DNA of 16,430 nucleotides, taken from assembly GCA_947040475.1 (NCBI GenBank), contig CAMRBT010000013.1, positions 1-16,430 of the forward strand, written 5' to 3'. Shown here piece by piece: positions 1 to 7,084 of the stretch. The notes under the pieces are model-generated. The model made no database searches. It saw only the letters and a list, made by a program, of their open reading frames with translations, and had not been told where the DNA came from. Each line of letters opens with the position of its first letter. Positions within the stretch are counted from its first letter, which is position 1. Position numbers and translations under genes: made by a program. The DNA is from an uncultured Brevinema sp. (lineage in GTDB: Bacteria > Spirochaetota > Brevinematia > Brevinematales > Brevinemataceae).

Positions 1-70
1 TTCTCAATCAAAAATATATTTCAAATATTTTATCCCCAGAACTTTTATTCATACTTAATGATAAATAAGA

Positions 71-100
71 TTGATTTTATTACAAAAATATATATATAAT
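71..100 (+). promoter_or_regulatory. Predicted sigma70-type promoter of the ABC-F gene
   Basis: A -35-like TTGATT lies at 71-76 and a perfect -10 TATAAT at 95-100, with an 18-bp spacer. Transcription would start near 107 and give a leader of about 50 nt before the ATG at 160. The surroundings are very AT-rich, so chance -10 matches are common; the pairing and the position just ahead of the only downstream gene support it. Confidence 0.5.
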
Positions 101-116
101 ATAACAGTAAAGAGAA

Positions 117-142
117 TGTCGTTTTTTAAATAATATACGACA
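117..142 (+). promoter_or_regulatory. Inverted repeat in the ABC-F leader
   Basis: TGTCGT (117-122) and ACGACA (137-142) are exact inverted repeats separated by 14 nt of T/A-rich sequence. They lie between the predicted transcription start and the ribosome binding site (AAGGA, 149-153). In RNA this could be a 6-bp hairpin; in DNA a repressor site. Either is inference, and the arms are short. Confidence 0.3.
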
Positions 143-159
143 CAATATAAGGACAAAGA

Positions 160-1980
160 ATGATTCAAATATCAAACCTTAACAAAGGTTATGCCCATCA
201 ACAACTTCTAACAGATGTTTCTTTTACTATCCATGAGGGTGAAAAACTCGGATTAGTAGGAAGAAATGGACATGGTAAAACTACTTTATTTCGTATGTTT
301 GCAGGAATGGAAAGTCCTGATTCTGGGACTATTCAATTTCCAAAAGGCTACAAAATCGCTTACCTAAAACAAGAAATGCATTTTGAACACCCTAATGTTT
401 TGGAAGAAGTTTTATCGGCTATCCCTAAAGACGAACCAAGAGAAGAATGGTTTGCCGAAAAAATCTTATTCGGATTAGATTTCGATGCTGAGACGATAAC
501 CCAAGACCCTAACACCTTATCTGGTGGTTGGATGAATAGAATTAATCTTGCTAAAGTTTTGATCAGTAATGCTGATATGCTTTTATTAGATGAACCTACG
601 AACCATTTGGACATTATCACGATACATTGGCTTGCTAACTTCCTAAAAGATTGGCGTAAAGAACTTATTTTGATTACGCATGATAGAATGTTTATGGACA
701 CTATTATCAATCATATTATGGCAATTCATCGTAAACAAGTACGTAAAATTCCTGGAACTTCTGTAAAACTATATGATCAAATTTCTACAGAGGAAGAAGT
801 CCACGAAAAAACAAGACTAAATGAAGCTAAAGAAAAGGAAAAAGTAGACCTGTTTGTCAGCAAATTCCGTGCTAAAGCTAGTCTTGCTAAAATGGTACAA
901 TCTCGTATCAAAAATCAAGAAAAAAAAGGCTACAAAGATAAACTAGAAGCTATTGTTGATTTAGATTTTAAATTTAATTTCAAAAAATTTGATACTAAAG
1001 TAATGATTACTGTTGATAATTTATGCTTTGGCTATGATCCTAAAAATCTTCTTATTAAAGGTTTAGATTTTGATATTTCTAAAGGCGACAAAATCGCCAT
1101 TGTTGGTAAAAATGGTAAAGGTAAATCAACTTTATTACGGTTATTATGTGGTCAATTGACCCCTACTTCAGGTAATGTTAGATCTCATCCTCAGTTACTT
1201 CCTGGTTATTATGGTCAGGTAGCAGAACAAGAGCTAAACGCTATGCTCACTATTGAAGAAGAGATCGCCAGTGTATTACCTGGTGGTAATAGAGGTTATG
1301 CTCGTAGTATTGCTGGATCTATGCTATTCGAAGGTGACTTAGCCTTAAAAAAATGTAATGTGCTTTCTGGTGGTGAAAAGGCTCGTGTCCTACTAGCCAA
1401 ACTAATCGCAGCCCCTGCTCAATGTCTCTTTTTAGATGAACCTTCTAACCATTTGGACATGCAAAGTGTCGACTCTCTAACAGAAGCTTTAGAGGAATTT
1501 AAGGGTGGTATGGTATTTGTTACGCATAATGAGATGATACTCCATGCCTTAGCTACTAAATTGATTGTTTTTGATGGTGATCTTCCTTATGTATTCCAAG
1601 GTTCTTATCAAGAATTTTTAGAAGATAAAGGATTCGAAAGCGAAGAAGTTATAAAAAAACCTAAAAAAGAAAAAACTGATGGTAAACTTTCTAAAGAAGA
1701 AAAAAAAGAACTTCAAAAAAAGAAACAAGCATTCCAAAATTCTTTAAAGCCTCTTAAAACTGAAATCAGTTATATAGAAGAACAGATACAAAATGCAGAA
1801 GACAGAACCCAAGATGTTCAAAATGAGCTTGTAACCGCATCAGGCAAAAATGATGGCGAAGCGTTAGCAAGTTTGGGTAAAGAATTAAATACCCTCAAAG
1901 TACAAATTAATGAATTATTTGATCTTTTATCATTAAAAAATAATGAGTTAGAAAAATTACAACAAGATGCTCCTTATTAA
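160..1980 (+). CDS. ABC-F family ATPase (ribosome-associated translation factor type)
   Basis: A soluble protein of 606 residues with two ABC ATPase domains and no membrane segments, the architecture of ABC-F proteins (EttA/Uup/YheS and relatives) that act on the ribosome rather than in transport. Domain 1 has Walker A GRNGHGKT (34-41), signature LSGGW (120-124), Walker B LLLDEP (141-146) and switch His in THD (about 173-175). A charged linker (about 190-280) corresponds to the tRNA-interacting arm. Domain 2 has Walker A GKNGKGKST (316-324), LSGGE (402-406), Walker B LFLDEP (423-428) and THNE (455-458), where most family members have HD. Residues 497-603 are lysine/glutamate-rich and probably coiled coil, as in Uup-like C-terminal extensions. 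The ATG at 160 has AAGGA 6 nt upstream. Both LSGGW and the linker are normal for the family. The exact subfamily, and whether it has any antibiotic-protection role, cannot be decided from sequence alone. Confidence 0.92.
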   Translation: MIQISNLNKGYAHQQLLTDVSFTIHEGEKLGLVGRNGHGKTTLFRMFAGMESPDSGTIQFPKGYKIAYLKQEMHFEHPNVLEEVLSAIPKDEPREEWFAEKILFGLDFDAETITQDPNTLSGGWMNRINLAKVLISNADMLLLDEPTNHLDIITIHWLANFLKDWRKELILITHDRMFMDTIINHIMAIHRKQVRKIPGTSVKLYDQISTEEEVHEKTRLNEAKEKEKVDLFVSKFRAKASLAKMVQSRIKNQEKKGYKDKLEAIVDLDFKFNFKKFDTKVMITVDNLCFGYDPKNLLIKGLDFDISKGDKIAIVGKNGKGKSTLLRLLCGQLTPTSGNVRSHPQLLPGYYGQVAEQELNAMLTIEEEIASVLPGGNRGYARSIAGSMLFEGDLALKKCNVLSGGEKARVLLAKLIAAPAQCLFLDEPSNHLDMQSVDSLTEALEEFKGGMVFVTHNEMILHALATKLIVFDGDLPYVFQGSYQEFLEDKGFESEEVIKKPKKEKTDGKLSKEEKKELQKKKQAFQNSLKPLKTEISYIEEQIQNAEDRTQDVQNELVTASGKNDGEALASLGKELNTLKVQINELFDLLSLKNNELEKLQQDAPY

Positions 1981-2006
1981 TTCATTAATAATAAACTTAT
2001 AATCAA

Positions 2007-2039
2007 AAAAAACACCCTACTAAACATAGGGTGTTTTTT
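2007..2039. terminator. Bidirectional intrinsic terminator between the ABC-F and ridA-like genes
   Basis: A 13-bp perfect stem (AAAAAACACCCTA at 2007-2019 with TAGGGTGTTTTTT at 2027-2039) has a 7-nt loop. It gives a CACCCTA/TAGGGTG core followed by a T-run on either strand. It lies 27 bp after the ABC-F stop and 14 bp after the convergent RidA-family stop, so it can end both transcripts. Confidence 0.92.
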
Positions 2040-2052
2040 GATATTCTAATTT

Positions 2053-2433
2053 TTATTCAGGTTTTTTTGCTACAAATTCTATTTTTATACAAGCATGTGA
2101 ATTAGGAGACAAAGCCTCAACAATAGTTGTTGTACGAATAGGATTAGGATTTGATTCAAAACGCTCTTGATACCAAGGTAGGTATTCTTCAAGAAGGTTA
2201 GCTTTATTAGTGAGATATACATTCACTTTAAAGATATCTTTAAAGCCTGCTCCATACTCTTGTAGTTCTGCTAGTAATAAATCTACAGCTTTATTAGCTT
2301 GTTCTACAAAATTCTCTGCTGATTCTCGTGAACTTACTCCAACTTGACCGTGCGTGTAAATGATCCCATCAACACAAACAGAATTAGAAAAGCCTCTCTT
2401 ACTGGAATTCGGGTTTTGATAATGTATAGACAT
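2053..2433 (-). CDS. RidA/YjgF/YER057c/UK114-family protein
   Basis: A 126-residue single-domain protein matching the Rid family, small trimers whose best-studied members hydrolyse reactive enamine/imine intermediates such as 2-aminoacrylate. The C-terminal region 'NPIRTTTIVEAL ... IKIEFVA' aligns with 'FPARSCVEVARL ... IEIEAIA' of E. coli RidA. The substrate-binding Arg (R100, RidA R105) and the late Glu (E119, RidA E120) are kept. The RidA Cys107 position is Thr, and 'TSGQ' reads 'THGQ' (27-30), so this is probably not the archetypal RidA subgroup and its substrate is open. The start is supported by AAAAGGAG about 9 nt upstream. It is the last gene of a probable lacI-like/DUF302/rid unit, 40 bp after the DUF302 gene, ending at the terminator at 2007-2039. 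Confidence 0.88.
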   Translation of the reverse strand: MSIHYQNPNSSKRGFSNSVCVDGIIYTHGQVGVSSRESAENFVEQANKAVDLLLAELQEYGAGFKDIFKVNVYLTNKANLLEEYLPWYQERFESNPNPIRTTTIVEALSPNSHACIKIEFVAKKPE

Positions 2434-2473
2434 AATATAACTCCTTTTAGTATGATTAGAAAATTTTATAGAT

Positions 2474-2902
2474 TTATTTAATTTGTACTAACTGTTTAAG
2501 AAGATTATTCATAGCACCCATTTTTGGAGCTTCTTTAGTTGTTTTGACATCTTTTGTCAACATACGAGCACGAGCCCATACTTGTCCTGAGGCATCTTCA
2601 TAGATAGCAATCTTTAATGGTAATTCATAGCTCCAAGCCATATTTTCATTCATCAAAGCTGTTCCAACAGCTGGATTACCAAAAATAAGAACTACAGCAG
2701 GCTTCATTTCTAATTTTACCTTTTTAGCACCTTTTTGATGATCAATTTTAGCAAAGACTGTTAGACCTTTTGTAGCTAGAGTCGTCTCCAATTTTTTTAC
2801 TGCCATCTCTACAGAAATGGAAAGTTTTTCTTCAATCACTTCTTGGCTAAACATAGTACCAGTCATCAATAATATTGATAACAATAAGCTGAATTTATTC
2901 AT
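2474..2902 (-). CDS. Exported DUF302 domain protein
   Basis: A 142-residue protein with a signal peptide at residues 1-19 or so (MNKF, then a hydrophobic stretch, ending near TMFSQ). There is no lipobox Cys, so it is predicted to be periplasmic. The body matches DUF302: 'TKGLTVFAKIDHQKGA' (44-59), 'LIFGNPAVGTALM' (72-84) and 'LPLKIAIYEDASGQVW' (94-109). The function of DUF302 is not established; members are often small exported or thermophile proteins. Residues 110-142 are a basic, probably helical tail. The ATG at 2902 has AAGGAG 7 nt upstream. The gene sits 40 bp after the LacI-family gene and 40 bp before the Rid gene on the same strand, which suggests co-transcription. No separate promoter is convincing. 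Confidence 0.85.
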   Translation of the reverse strand: MNKFSLLLSILLMTGTMFSQEVIEEKLSISVEMAVKKLETTLATKGLTVFAKIDHQKGAKKVKLEMKPAVVLIFGNPAVGTALMNENMAWSYELPLKIAIYEDASGQVWARARMLTKDVKTTKEAPKMGAMNNLLKQLVQIK

Positions 2903-2942
2903 ATAAACACTCCTTAGTGTGATTGTTTTAATTAATTATATT

Positions 2943-3881
2943 TTATTTAACTAAAATTCTATCTTTAAATATGGATTTTTTATTCGCAATAAGCTCAAAA
3001 ATAGTTTCTATCGTTGTCGTTGCAATGGCTGTTATTGGTCTTTGTTTTATTTGTAAATTATGTTCTTCCTTAATATGGCAAAGCTCATCTTCTTCTAAAA
3101 ATACAAAACCCTCTAACTTAATATTAGGGATATTTTGAGCGATAGTTGCAGAATAAGGTCCCACAATCACCCAAAAATCTGGGTTTTGAGCTTGTTGAAA
3201 TTCTTGTATTTTACCAATATCACTTTGATCTCCATTAAGAAAACAAATTAATTCTACGGGATACTCTTTTCCTGATTTTAATTGATATAGAATTCGCATT
3301 TGATCTTTTAATTTTGTTAGATAATCAAGTTCCAAATATCTTTTTTCGACTAACACAGCACCCTTCATTTTACCTTGATCGAAATAAGCCGTGATATCAT
3401 TAAATAATTCAATAATCCAATCACAGCCTATATTGATACACTGAGCAGTAAAAGTATGAGGGCTAACAATAATAACAGGAAGACTGTGTTTTTTTAGTGT
3501 GATTTCTTCTTTTTCATCATAAATAATCACTATTCCTTTACTATGCTTATCTGATTCTAAAGATTTGATCTTATGATCTAAATCCTTCACAGAAGTATAA
3601 TCTACTATAGTAGTCCTATATCCGCCCGTATAGAACATCTCTATTAGTTTTGCAACTAGAGGTACTTGTGTTTTTTTTATTCCTGATAAAGGAACAATTA
3701 TCGCTATGGTGTCTAATTTTACAGGGAGTTTATTTGGATTCGGGTGATATCCTAAAGTCTCAGCAACAGCGAGAATTTTATTTCTCGTTTTATCTGATAA
3801 CTGATGAGGTTTATGATACGCTAAGGAAACTGATGATATTGAAACCCCTGCTTTTTTTGCTACATCACGTATAGAAATCAT
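2943..3881 (-). CDS. LacI-family transcriptional regulator (divergent, short-hinged)
   Basis: A 312-residue regulator when started at the ATG at 3881. A TTG at 3890 would add three residues, but it abuts the AAAGG ribosome binding site with no spacer, whereas the ATG is 9 nt from it. Residues 2-48 are a classic LacI helix-turn-helix: 'SIRDVAKKAGVS' then 'SSVSLAYHK', followed by 'SDKTRNKILAVAETLGYHPNP'. The usual hinge ('NALARSLRSG-RT-xTIG') is replaced by a stretch about three residues shorter, 'NKLPVKLDTIAIIVP'. The remaining ~255 residues resemble a type 1 periplasmic-binding fold only loosely, and the whole protein is shorter than typical 330-360-residue relatives, so the effector cannot be guessed. 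It heads the minus-strand unit with the DUF302 and Rid genes. Autoregulation, and possible influence on the divergent fliP promoter, are inferences from position only. Confidence 0.85.
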   Translation of the reverse strand: MISIRDVAKKAGVSISSVSLAYHKPHQLSDKTRNKILAVAETLGYHPNPNKLPVKLDTIAIIVPLSGIKKTQVPLVAKLIEMFYTGGYRTTIVDYTSVKDLDHKIKSLESDKHSKGIVIIYDEKEEITLKKHSLPVIIVSPHTFTAQCINIGCDWIIELFNDITAYFDQGKMKGAVLVEKRYLELDYLTKLKDQMRILYQLKSGKEYPVELICFLNGDQSDIGKIQEFQQAQNPDFWVIVGPYSATIAQNIPNIKLEGFVFLEEDELCHIKEEHNLQIKQRPITAIATTTIETIFELIANKKSIFKDRILVK

Positions 3882-3915
3882 AACTAACAACCTTTAAATT
3901 ATTTTACTATAATTT

Positions 3916-3944
3916 ATTATAACACACTTTATAATTTAGAACAA
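3916..3944 (-). promoter_or_regulatory. Predicted extended -10 promoter of the LacI-family gene
   Basis: Read on the minus strand there is a -35-like TTGTTC (3944-3939), a 17-bp spacer, and TGTTATAAT, a perfect extended -10 with TATAAT at 3921-3916. The leader to the ATG at 3881 would be about 30 nt. The -10 overlaps an inverted repeat TATAAT-TT-ATTATA (3908-3921), which could be an autoregulatory site. It lacks the central CG usual in LacI-family operators and is low-complexity, so that idea is weak. Confidence 0.55.
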
Positions 3945-3953
3945 GGTATAAAA

Positions 3954-3982
3954 AGTCTTTATCTTATATAAAAATCAAGACT
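3954..3982. promoter_or_regulatory. Inverted repeat between the divergent lacI-like and fliP promoters
   Basis: AGTCTT (3954-3959) and AAGACT (3977-3982) form an exact 6-bp inverted repeat with a 17-nt A/T spacer. It lies between the two predicted -35 elements (3939-3944 minus strand, 3991-3996 plus strand), where a shared regulator could bind. No terminator-like T-run follows. Regulatory function is inference. Confidence 0.25.
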
Positions 3983-3990
3983 GCATAAAT

Positions 3991-4019
3991 TTGAGATTAA
4001 TAGCATAATCAATTATTAT
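3991..4019 (+). promoter_or_regulatory. Predicted sigma70-type promoter of the fliP operon
   Basis: TTGAGA (3991-3996, 5/6 to consensus) and TATTAT (4014-4019, 5/6) are separated by an optimal 17 bp. Transcription would start near 4026, about 27 nt before the fliP ATG, with GAGGA at 4042-4046 as ribosome binding site. No sigma28 (TAAA...GCCGATAA) or sigma54 (GG...GC) pattern is evident, so housekeeping control seems likely. Confidence 0.6.
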
Positions 4020-4052
4020 ATAGAGTATATATTAATTTTATGAGGACTATTT

Positions 4053-4808
4053 ATGAATAGAAAAAACTTTTTATGGTTAAGCTTGGGGCTATTTTTATTC
4101 GTGCCTATTTCTTTTTATGCTCAGCAACTTTCTATCCCTACCGTAAATTTTAATATTGCTCAAGCTCAAACTCCTCAAGAAGTTTCTCTTGCCTTACAAG
4201 TCATATTTTTACTCACTATTATTTCGCTCGCTCCGTCATTATTAATATTAATGACTTCCTTTATAAGAATCTACATCGTTCTTTCTTTTGTGGGAAGAGG
4301 TATTGGTACACAAAATCTCCCCCCTACCCAAACTATTGCAGGATTATCTTTATTTTTAACCCTATTCATTATGTTCCCTACTCTTCAAAGATCCTACAAT
4401 GAAGGCTTACAACCCTACTTTGAGGGTACTATCACCCTAGATGAAGGCTATGCCAAAGGTGTCGCTCCTATTAGAGAATTTATGTTTAGAGAAACATCAG
4501 AACGTTATATTTACCGTTTTATCCAACTATCTGGTATAGAAAGACCAAGAAATCAAGATGATGTACCTACTTATATTTTGATACCAGCTTTTGTACTTAA
4601 CGAGATATCTATAGCTTTTTATATGGGCGTTCTGATTATGATCCCCTTTACTATTATAGAGATTGTCGTTGCTGGGACACTGATGTCCATGGGGATGATG
4701 ATGGTACCTCCGGTTACTATTTCCTTTCCTATCAAAATATTATTATTTGTATTAGCAGATGGTTGGGATTTATTAATAGACAATCTTGTCCAAAGTTTCA
4801 TGAGATAA
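4053..4808 (+). CDS. fliP: Flagellar export gate protein FliP
   Basis: A 251-residue inner-membrane component of the flagellar type III export gate, where FliP forms a helical pore assembly with FliQ and FliR. An N-terminal signal peptide (1-23, ending FYA-QQ) precedes a short periplasmic stretch and the FliP family core. 'ISLAPSLLILMTSFIRI' (57-73) and 'GTQNLPPTQTIAGLSLFLT' (85-103) are signature segments. 'LQPYFEGTITLDE...PIREFMFRET' (119-148) is the conserved loop, and 'LIPAFVLNEISIAF' to 'MSMGMMMVPPVTISFPIKILLFVLADGW' (176-238) completes the membrane domain. Length is normal for the family. It is the first gene of the plus-strand unit; fliO, which usually precedes fliP, is not here. The start has GAGGA 6 nt upstream. 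fliQ follows after 21 bp. Confidence 0.97.
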   Translation: MNRKNFLWLSLGLFLFVPISFYAQQLSIPTVNFNIAQAQTPQEVSLALQVIFLLTIISLAPSLLILMTSFIRIYIVLSFVGRGIGTQNLPPTQTIAGLSLFLTLFIMFPTLQRSYNEGLQPYFEGTITLDEGYAKGVAPIREFMFRETSERYIYRFIQLSGIERPRNQDDVPTYILIPAFVLNEISIAFYMGVLIMIPFTIIEIVVAGTLMSMGMMMVPPVTISFPIKILLFVLADGWDLLIDNLVQSFMR

Positions 4809-4829
4809 ATTACAACTACGAGGTAAAGT

Positions 4830-5099
4830 ATGTCCCAAGGTCTTATTCTAAATATTATCAACTTAGCGATGATAGAAGTCTTATTTTTAAGTGTTCCTAT
4901 ATTAGGTATTACAATGATATTAGGACTGATTATTTCTATTTTCCAAGCTACTACATCCCTTCAAGAACAAACGCTTACTTTCGTACCTAAATTTATCATT
5001 GTTACCGTTTTGTTATCAGTCAGTGCTCCTTTTTATATTACCAGAATGCTAAATTTTACTAATGCTATGTTTGCCTTAATCGCTACTGCTCAACTATAG
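4830..5099 (+). CDS. fliQ: Flagellar export gate protein FliQ
   Basis: An 89-residue protein with two membrane helices (about 13-38 and 53-75), the standard FliQ hairpin that stacks on the FliP/FliR pore. The conserved loop 'ISIFQATTSLQEQTLTFVPK' (35-54) is the diagnostic motif. The length matches the family's usual 86-90 residues. The ATG at 4830 is preceded by GAGG (4820-4823). The gene lies 21 bp after fliP and 8 bp before fliR, so co-translation in one operon is expected. Confidence 0.96.
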   Translation: MSQGLILNIINLAMIEVLFLSVPILGITMILGLIISIFQATTSLQEQTLTFVPKFIIVTVLLSVSAPFYITRMLNFTNAMFALIATAQL

Positions 5100-5107
5100 G
5101 ATATAAG

Positions 5108-5893
5108 ATGTTATTTGATTATTTTCAGCAACACTTCCAAACTTTTCTTAATGTTTTTGCACGTGTCTTTGGTTTATTATTAGTGCTTCCTGTTTTTTCT
5201 ACTGGTATTCCAGCCATGGCAAGAGCTGGATTGAGTTTTTTTATAGCATTATTAAGCACCCCTCTTGTAGTAGGTCTTAATTTATTAGCTCCTGTACCAA
5301 ATATTGCCGAATACATTATTCATTTATTAAGCAGTTTAATAGTGGGACTAGCCATTGGATTTATTGTTCAAGCAACAGTATCTGCTGTACAGTTATCCAG
5401 TAGTATCTTTTCAAATACAATGGGATTAAGTTTTAGTGAAAGTATTAACCCTCTTACCCAAGATAATATACCCACACTTGGTAATTTTTTATCTTTCATG
5501 ATCCTGCTATTATTTATCCGTACGGAATCTCATTTTGTCTTTATAGAAATTGTCATAAGATCTTTTCAAGAGATCCCCATTATACAAGCTTCTTCCGTAG
5601 AGGCTTTATTTATATCGATGAAGACAACTGCCTCTGTTATTCTAGCCTTAGCTTTTCGTATTTCTTTGCCTATTATTGGGGTTACATTATTACTTGATAT
5701 TGCTATGGGTCTTATTGGTCGTGTAGCCCCTCAATTTAATGTTATGGTTATGGGTTGGAATATCAAAATATTTATAGGTTTTGTAGTCTTATGGCTTATT
5801 ATACCTGGTGTTTTAGACTTAGGCACAGTCCTATTTCAAGAACTCCACGACTCTATTATGCGATTAATACGGCTTTCAAAAGAAGGAGCTTAA
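5108..5893 (+). CDS. fliR: Flagellar export gate protein FliR
   Basis: A 261-residue polytopic membrane protein, one copy of which joins the FliP/FliQ export gate. Family landmarks are 'LNVFARVFGLLLVLPVFST' (14-32), 'NTMGLSFSESINPLTQDNIPTLGNFL' (103-128; compare 'MGFAIVNVIDP...VPLLGQFL' of other FliR) and 'GLIGRVAPQFNVMVMGWNIKI' near residues 201-221. Five or six hydrophobic segments are visible, and length is normal. The ribosome binding site AGGA overlaps the fliQ stop (TAG at 5097-5099), which suggests translational coupling. The fliR stop codon is directly followed by the flhB ATG with no intervening base. Confidence 0.96.
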   Translation: MLFDYFQQHFQTFLNVFARVFGLLLVLPVFSTGIPAMARAGLSFFIALLSTPLVVGLNLLAPVPNIAEYIIHLLSSLIVGLAIGFIVQATVSAVQLSSSIFSNTMGLSFSESINPLTQDNIPTLGNFLSFMILLLFIRTESHFVFIEIVIRSFQEIPIIQASSVEALFISMKTTASVILALAFRISLPIIGVTLLLDIAMGLIGRVAPQFNVMVMGWNIKIFIGFVVLWLIIPGVLDLGTVLFQELHDSIMRLIRLSKEGA

Positions 5894-7084
5894 ATGTTAA
5901 TCACTCCTCAAGAATCTCTTTTTTCTATAAATCTTACTGCTCTTCTTAGCGATCCAATACTACTAAGTTTAGATCTACAACGTTTTGCTAGTCCTGAAGA
6001 TGAAGGACGTACAGAAGAGCCATCCGAAGCCAAAAAGCGGAAATCAAGAGAAGATGGAGATGTTCCCCAATCACAAGAATTGATTGGTATTATTTCTTTT
6101 TTATCCATTTTTTTATGTATTACTGTATTTTGGAGACATTTTTATACTAATATGTCCAAACTAATCATTTTTTACATGGAAGGAATTGACACCATACACT
6201 TCACCAAAAATGATATACAAGGAATGAGTTTTAACACCATAGGTATATTGATGACTTTGTTATGGCCTATCTTTTTTACTGCTGTACTTTCTACTCTAGT
6301 AGCTTCCTTAGCTCAAACTAAGTTTTTATTTTCAACCAAAAAATTAACTCCTAATTTTTCAAAGATCTTTGGCAATGCCTTATCAAATCTAAAAAAAATG
6401 TTCTGGTCAAAACAATCTTTCTTCAATCTTGGTAAATCTCTGGCAAAAGTCACTATCGTTTTTGGAATTGCTTTTATTTTTACCATGAATGAACTGGGAA
6501 CTATCATTACTTATATTCACATGGACAGTAACGCTGCGATAGGATCTATTGCTGGTATTATTGTTAAATTCGTCTTCATTACTGGGGCAATTCTATTATT
6601 GCTTGCCATTTCTGACTATGTTTTTCAATACAAAGAATATATTGAGTCCTTAAAAATGACCAAACAAGAAGTAAAAGAAGAATTCAAAGAACAAGAAGGA
6701 AATCCTGAGATTAAACAAAAGATCCGTCAACTAGGTCATCAAATGGGTAATAGACGCATGATGCAAGCTGTACCCACAGCTGATGTCGTTATCACAAACC
6801 CGACACACTATGCGGTGGCGATTAAATATGATAGAGCTTTTATGAATGCTCCTATGGTTGTGGCAAAAGGAACTGATAGAGTTGCCTTAAAAATCAGAGA
6901 GATTGCTGCAGAAAATAATATCCCTATCTACGAAAATAAACCTCTTGCTAGGGGCTTATATGCAGATGCTAATATTGGTGATGAGATTCCTTATGAATTT
7001 TACAAAACCGTAGCAGATGTACTATCCTTAGTATATTCTAAGAACATTCCAAGATCCCGATCTATCCCTATTCCTACCCAATAA
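5894..7084 (+). CDS. flhB: Flagellar export switch protein FlhB
   Basis: A 396-residue membrane protein that controls the switch from rod/hook to filament export. Residues 1-34 form an N-terminal extension with 'DLQRFA' (27-32), like the 'DLQFFA' start of Firmicute FlhB, before the family start 'EDEGRTEEPSEAKKRKSREDGDVPQSQEL' (35-63). Four hydrophobic segments lie between about 62 and 242. The cytoplasmic domain follows, with the autocleavage motif NPTH at 302-305 (cleavage expected between N302 and P303) and the conserved 'VAKGTDRVALKIREIA...IYENKPLARGLY' (323-356). All key residues look intact. AAGGAG at 5882-5887, inside the end of fliR, drives the start; the two genes abut exactly. No convincing terminator follows. 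Confidence 0.97.
   Translation: MLITPQESLFSINLTALLSDPILLSLDLQRFASPEDEGRTEEPSEAKKRKSREDGDVPQSQELIGIISFLSIFLCITVFWRHFYTNMSKLIIFYMEGIDTIHFTKNDIQGMSFNTIGILMTLLWPIFFTAVLSTLVASLAQTKFLFSTKKLTPNFSKIFGNALSNLKKMFWSKQSFFNLGKSLAKVTIVFGIAFIFTMNELGTIITYIHMDSNAAIGSIAGIIVKFVFITGAILLLLAISDYVFQYKEYIESLKMTKQEVKEEFKEQEGNPEIKQKIRQLGHQMGNRRMMQAVPTADVVITNPTHYAVAIKYDRAFMNAPMVVAKGTDRVALKIREIAAENNIPIYENKPLARGLYADANIGDEIPYEFYKTVADVLSLVYSKNIPRSRSIPIPTQ

Noticed and set aside
29..37. TTATCCCCA near the left edge as a DnaA box cluster member
   Set aside because: It is one mismatch from consensus, isolated, and over 7 kb from the perfect match; no origin-like cluster exists.
1..99. A frame open from base 1 to a TAA at 97-99, possibly the tail of an upstream gene
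   Set aside because: The 32 codons are almost all Ile/Phe/Tyr/Asn/Lys, as expected from A/T-rich noncoding DNA, and the predicted ABC-F promoter overlaps them. No family motif is visible.
360..710. A 116-codon minus-strand frame inside the ABC-F gene
   Set aside because: It is antisense to conserved Walker and signature motifs and looks like a mirror frame, with no start signal.
2907..2920. ACACT-CCTT-AGTGT inverted repeat around the DUF302 ribosome binding site, as a possible RNA switch
   Set aside because: A 5-bp A/T-rich stem with a 4-nt loop is weak, and it follows largely from the AAGGAG sequence itself.
3882..3890. TTG at 3890 as the start of the LacI-family gene
   Set aside because: It directly abuts the AAAGG ribosome binding site with no spacer, whereas the ATG at 3881 has a 9-nt spacer and starts where LacI proteins normally start.
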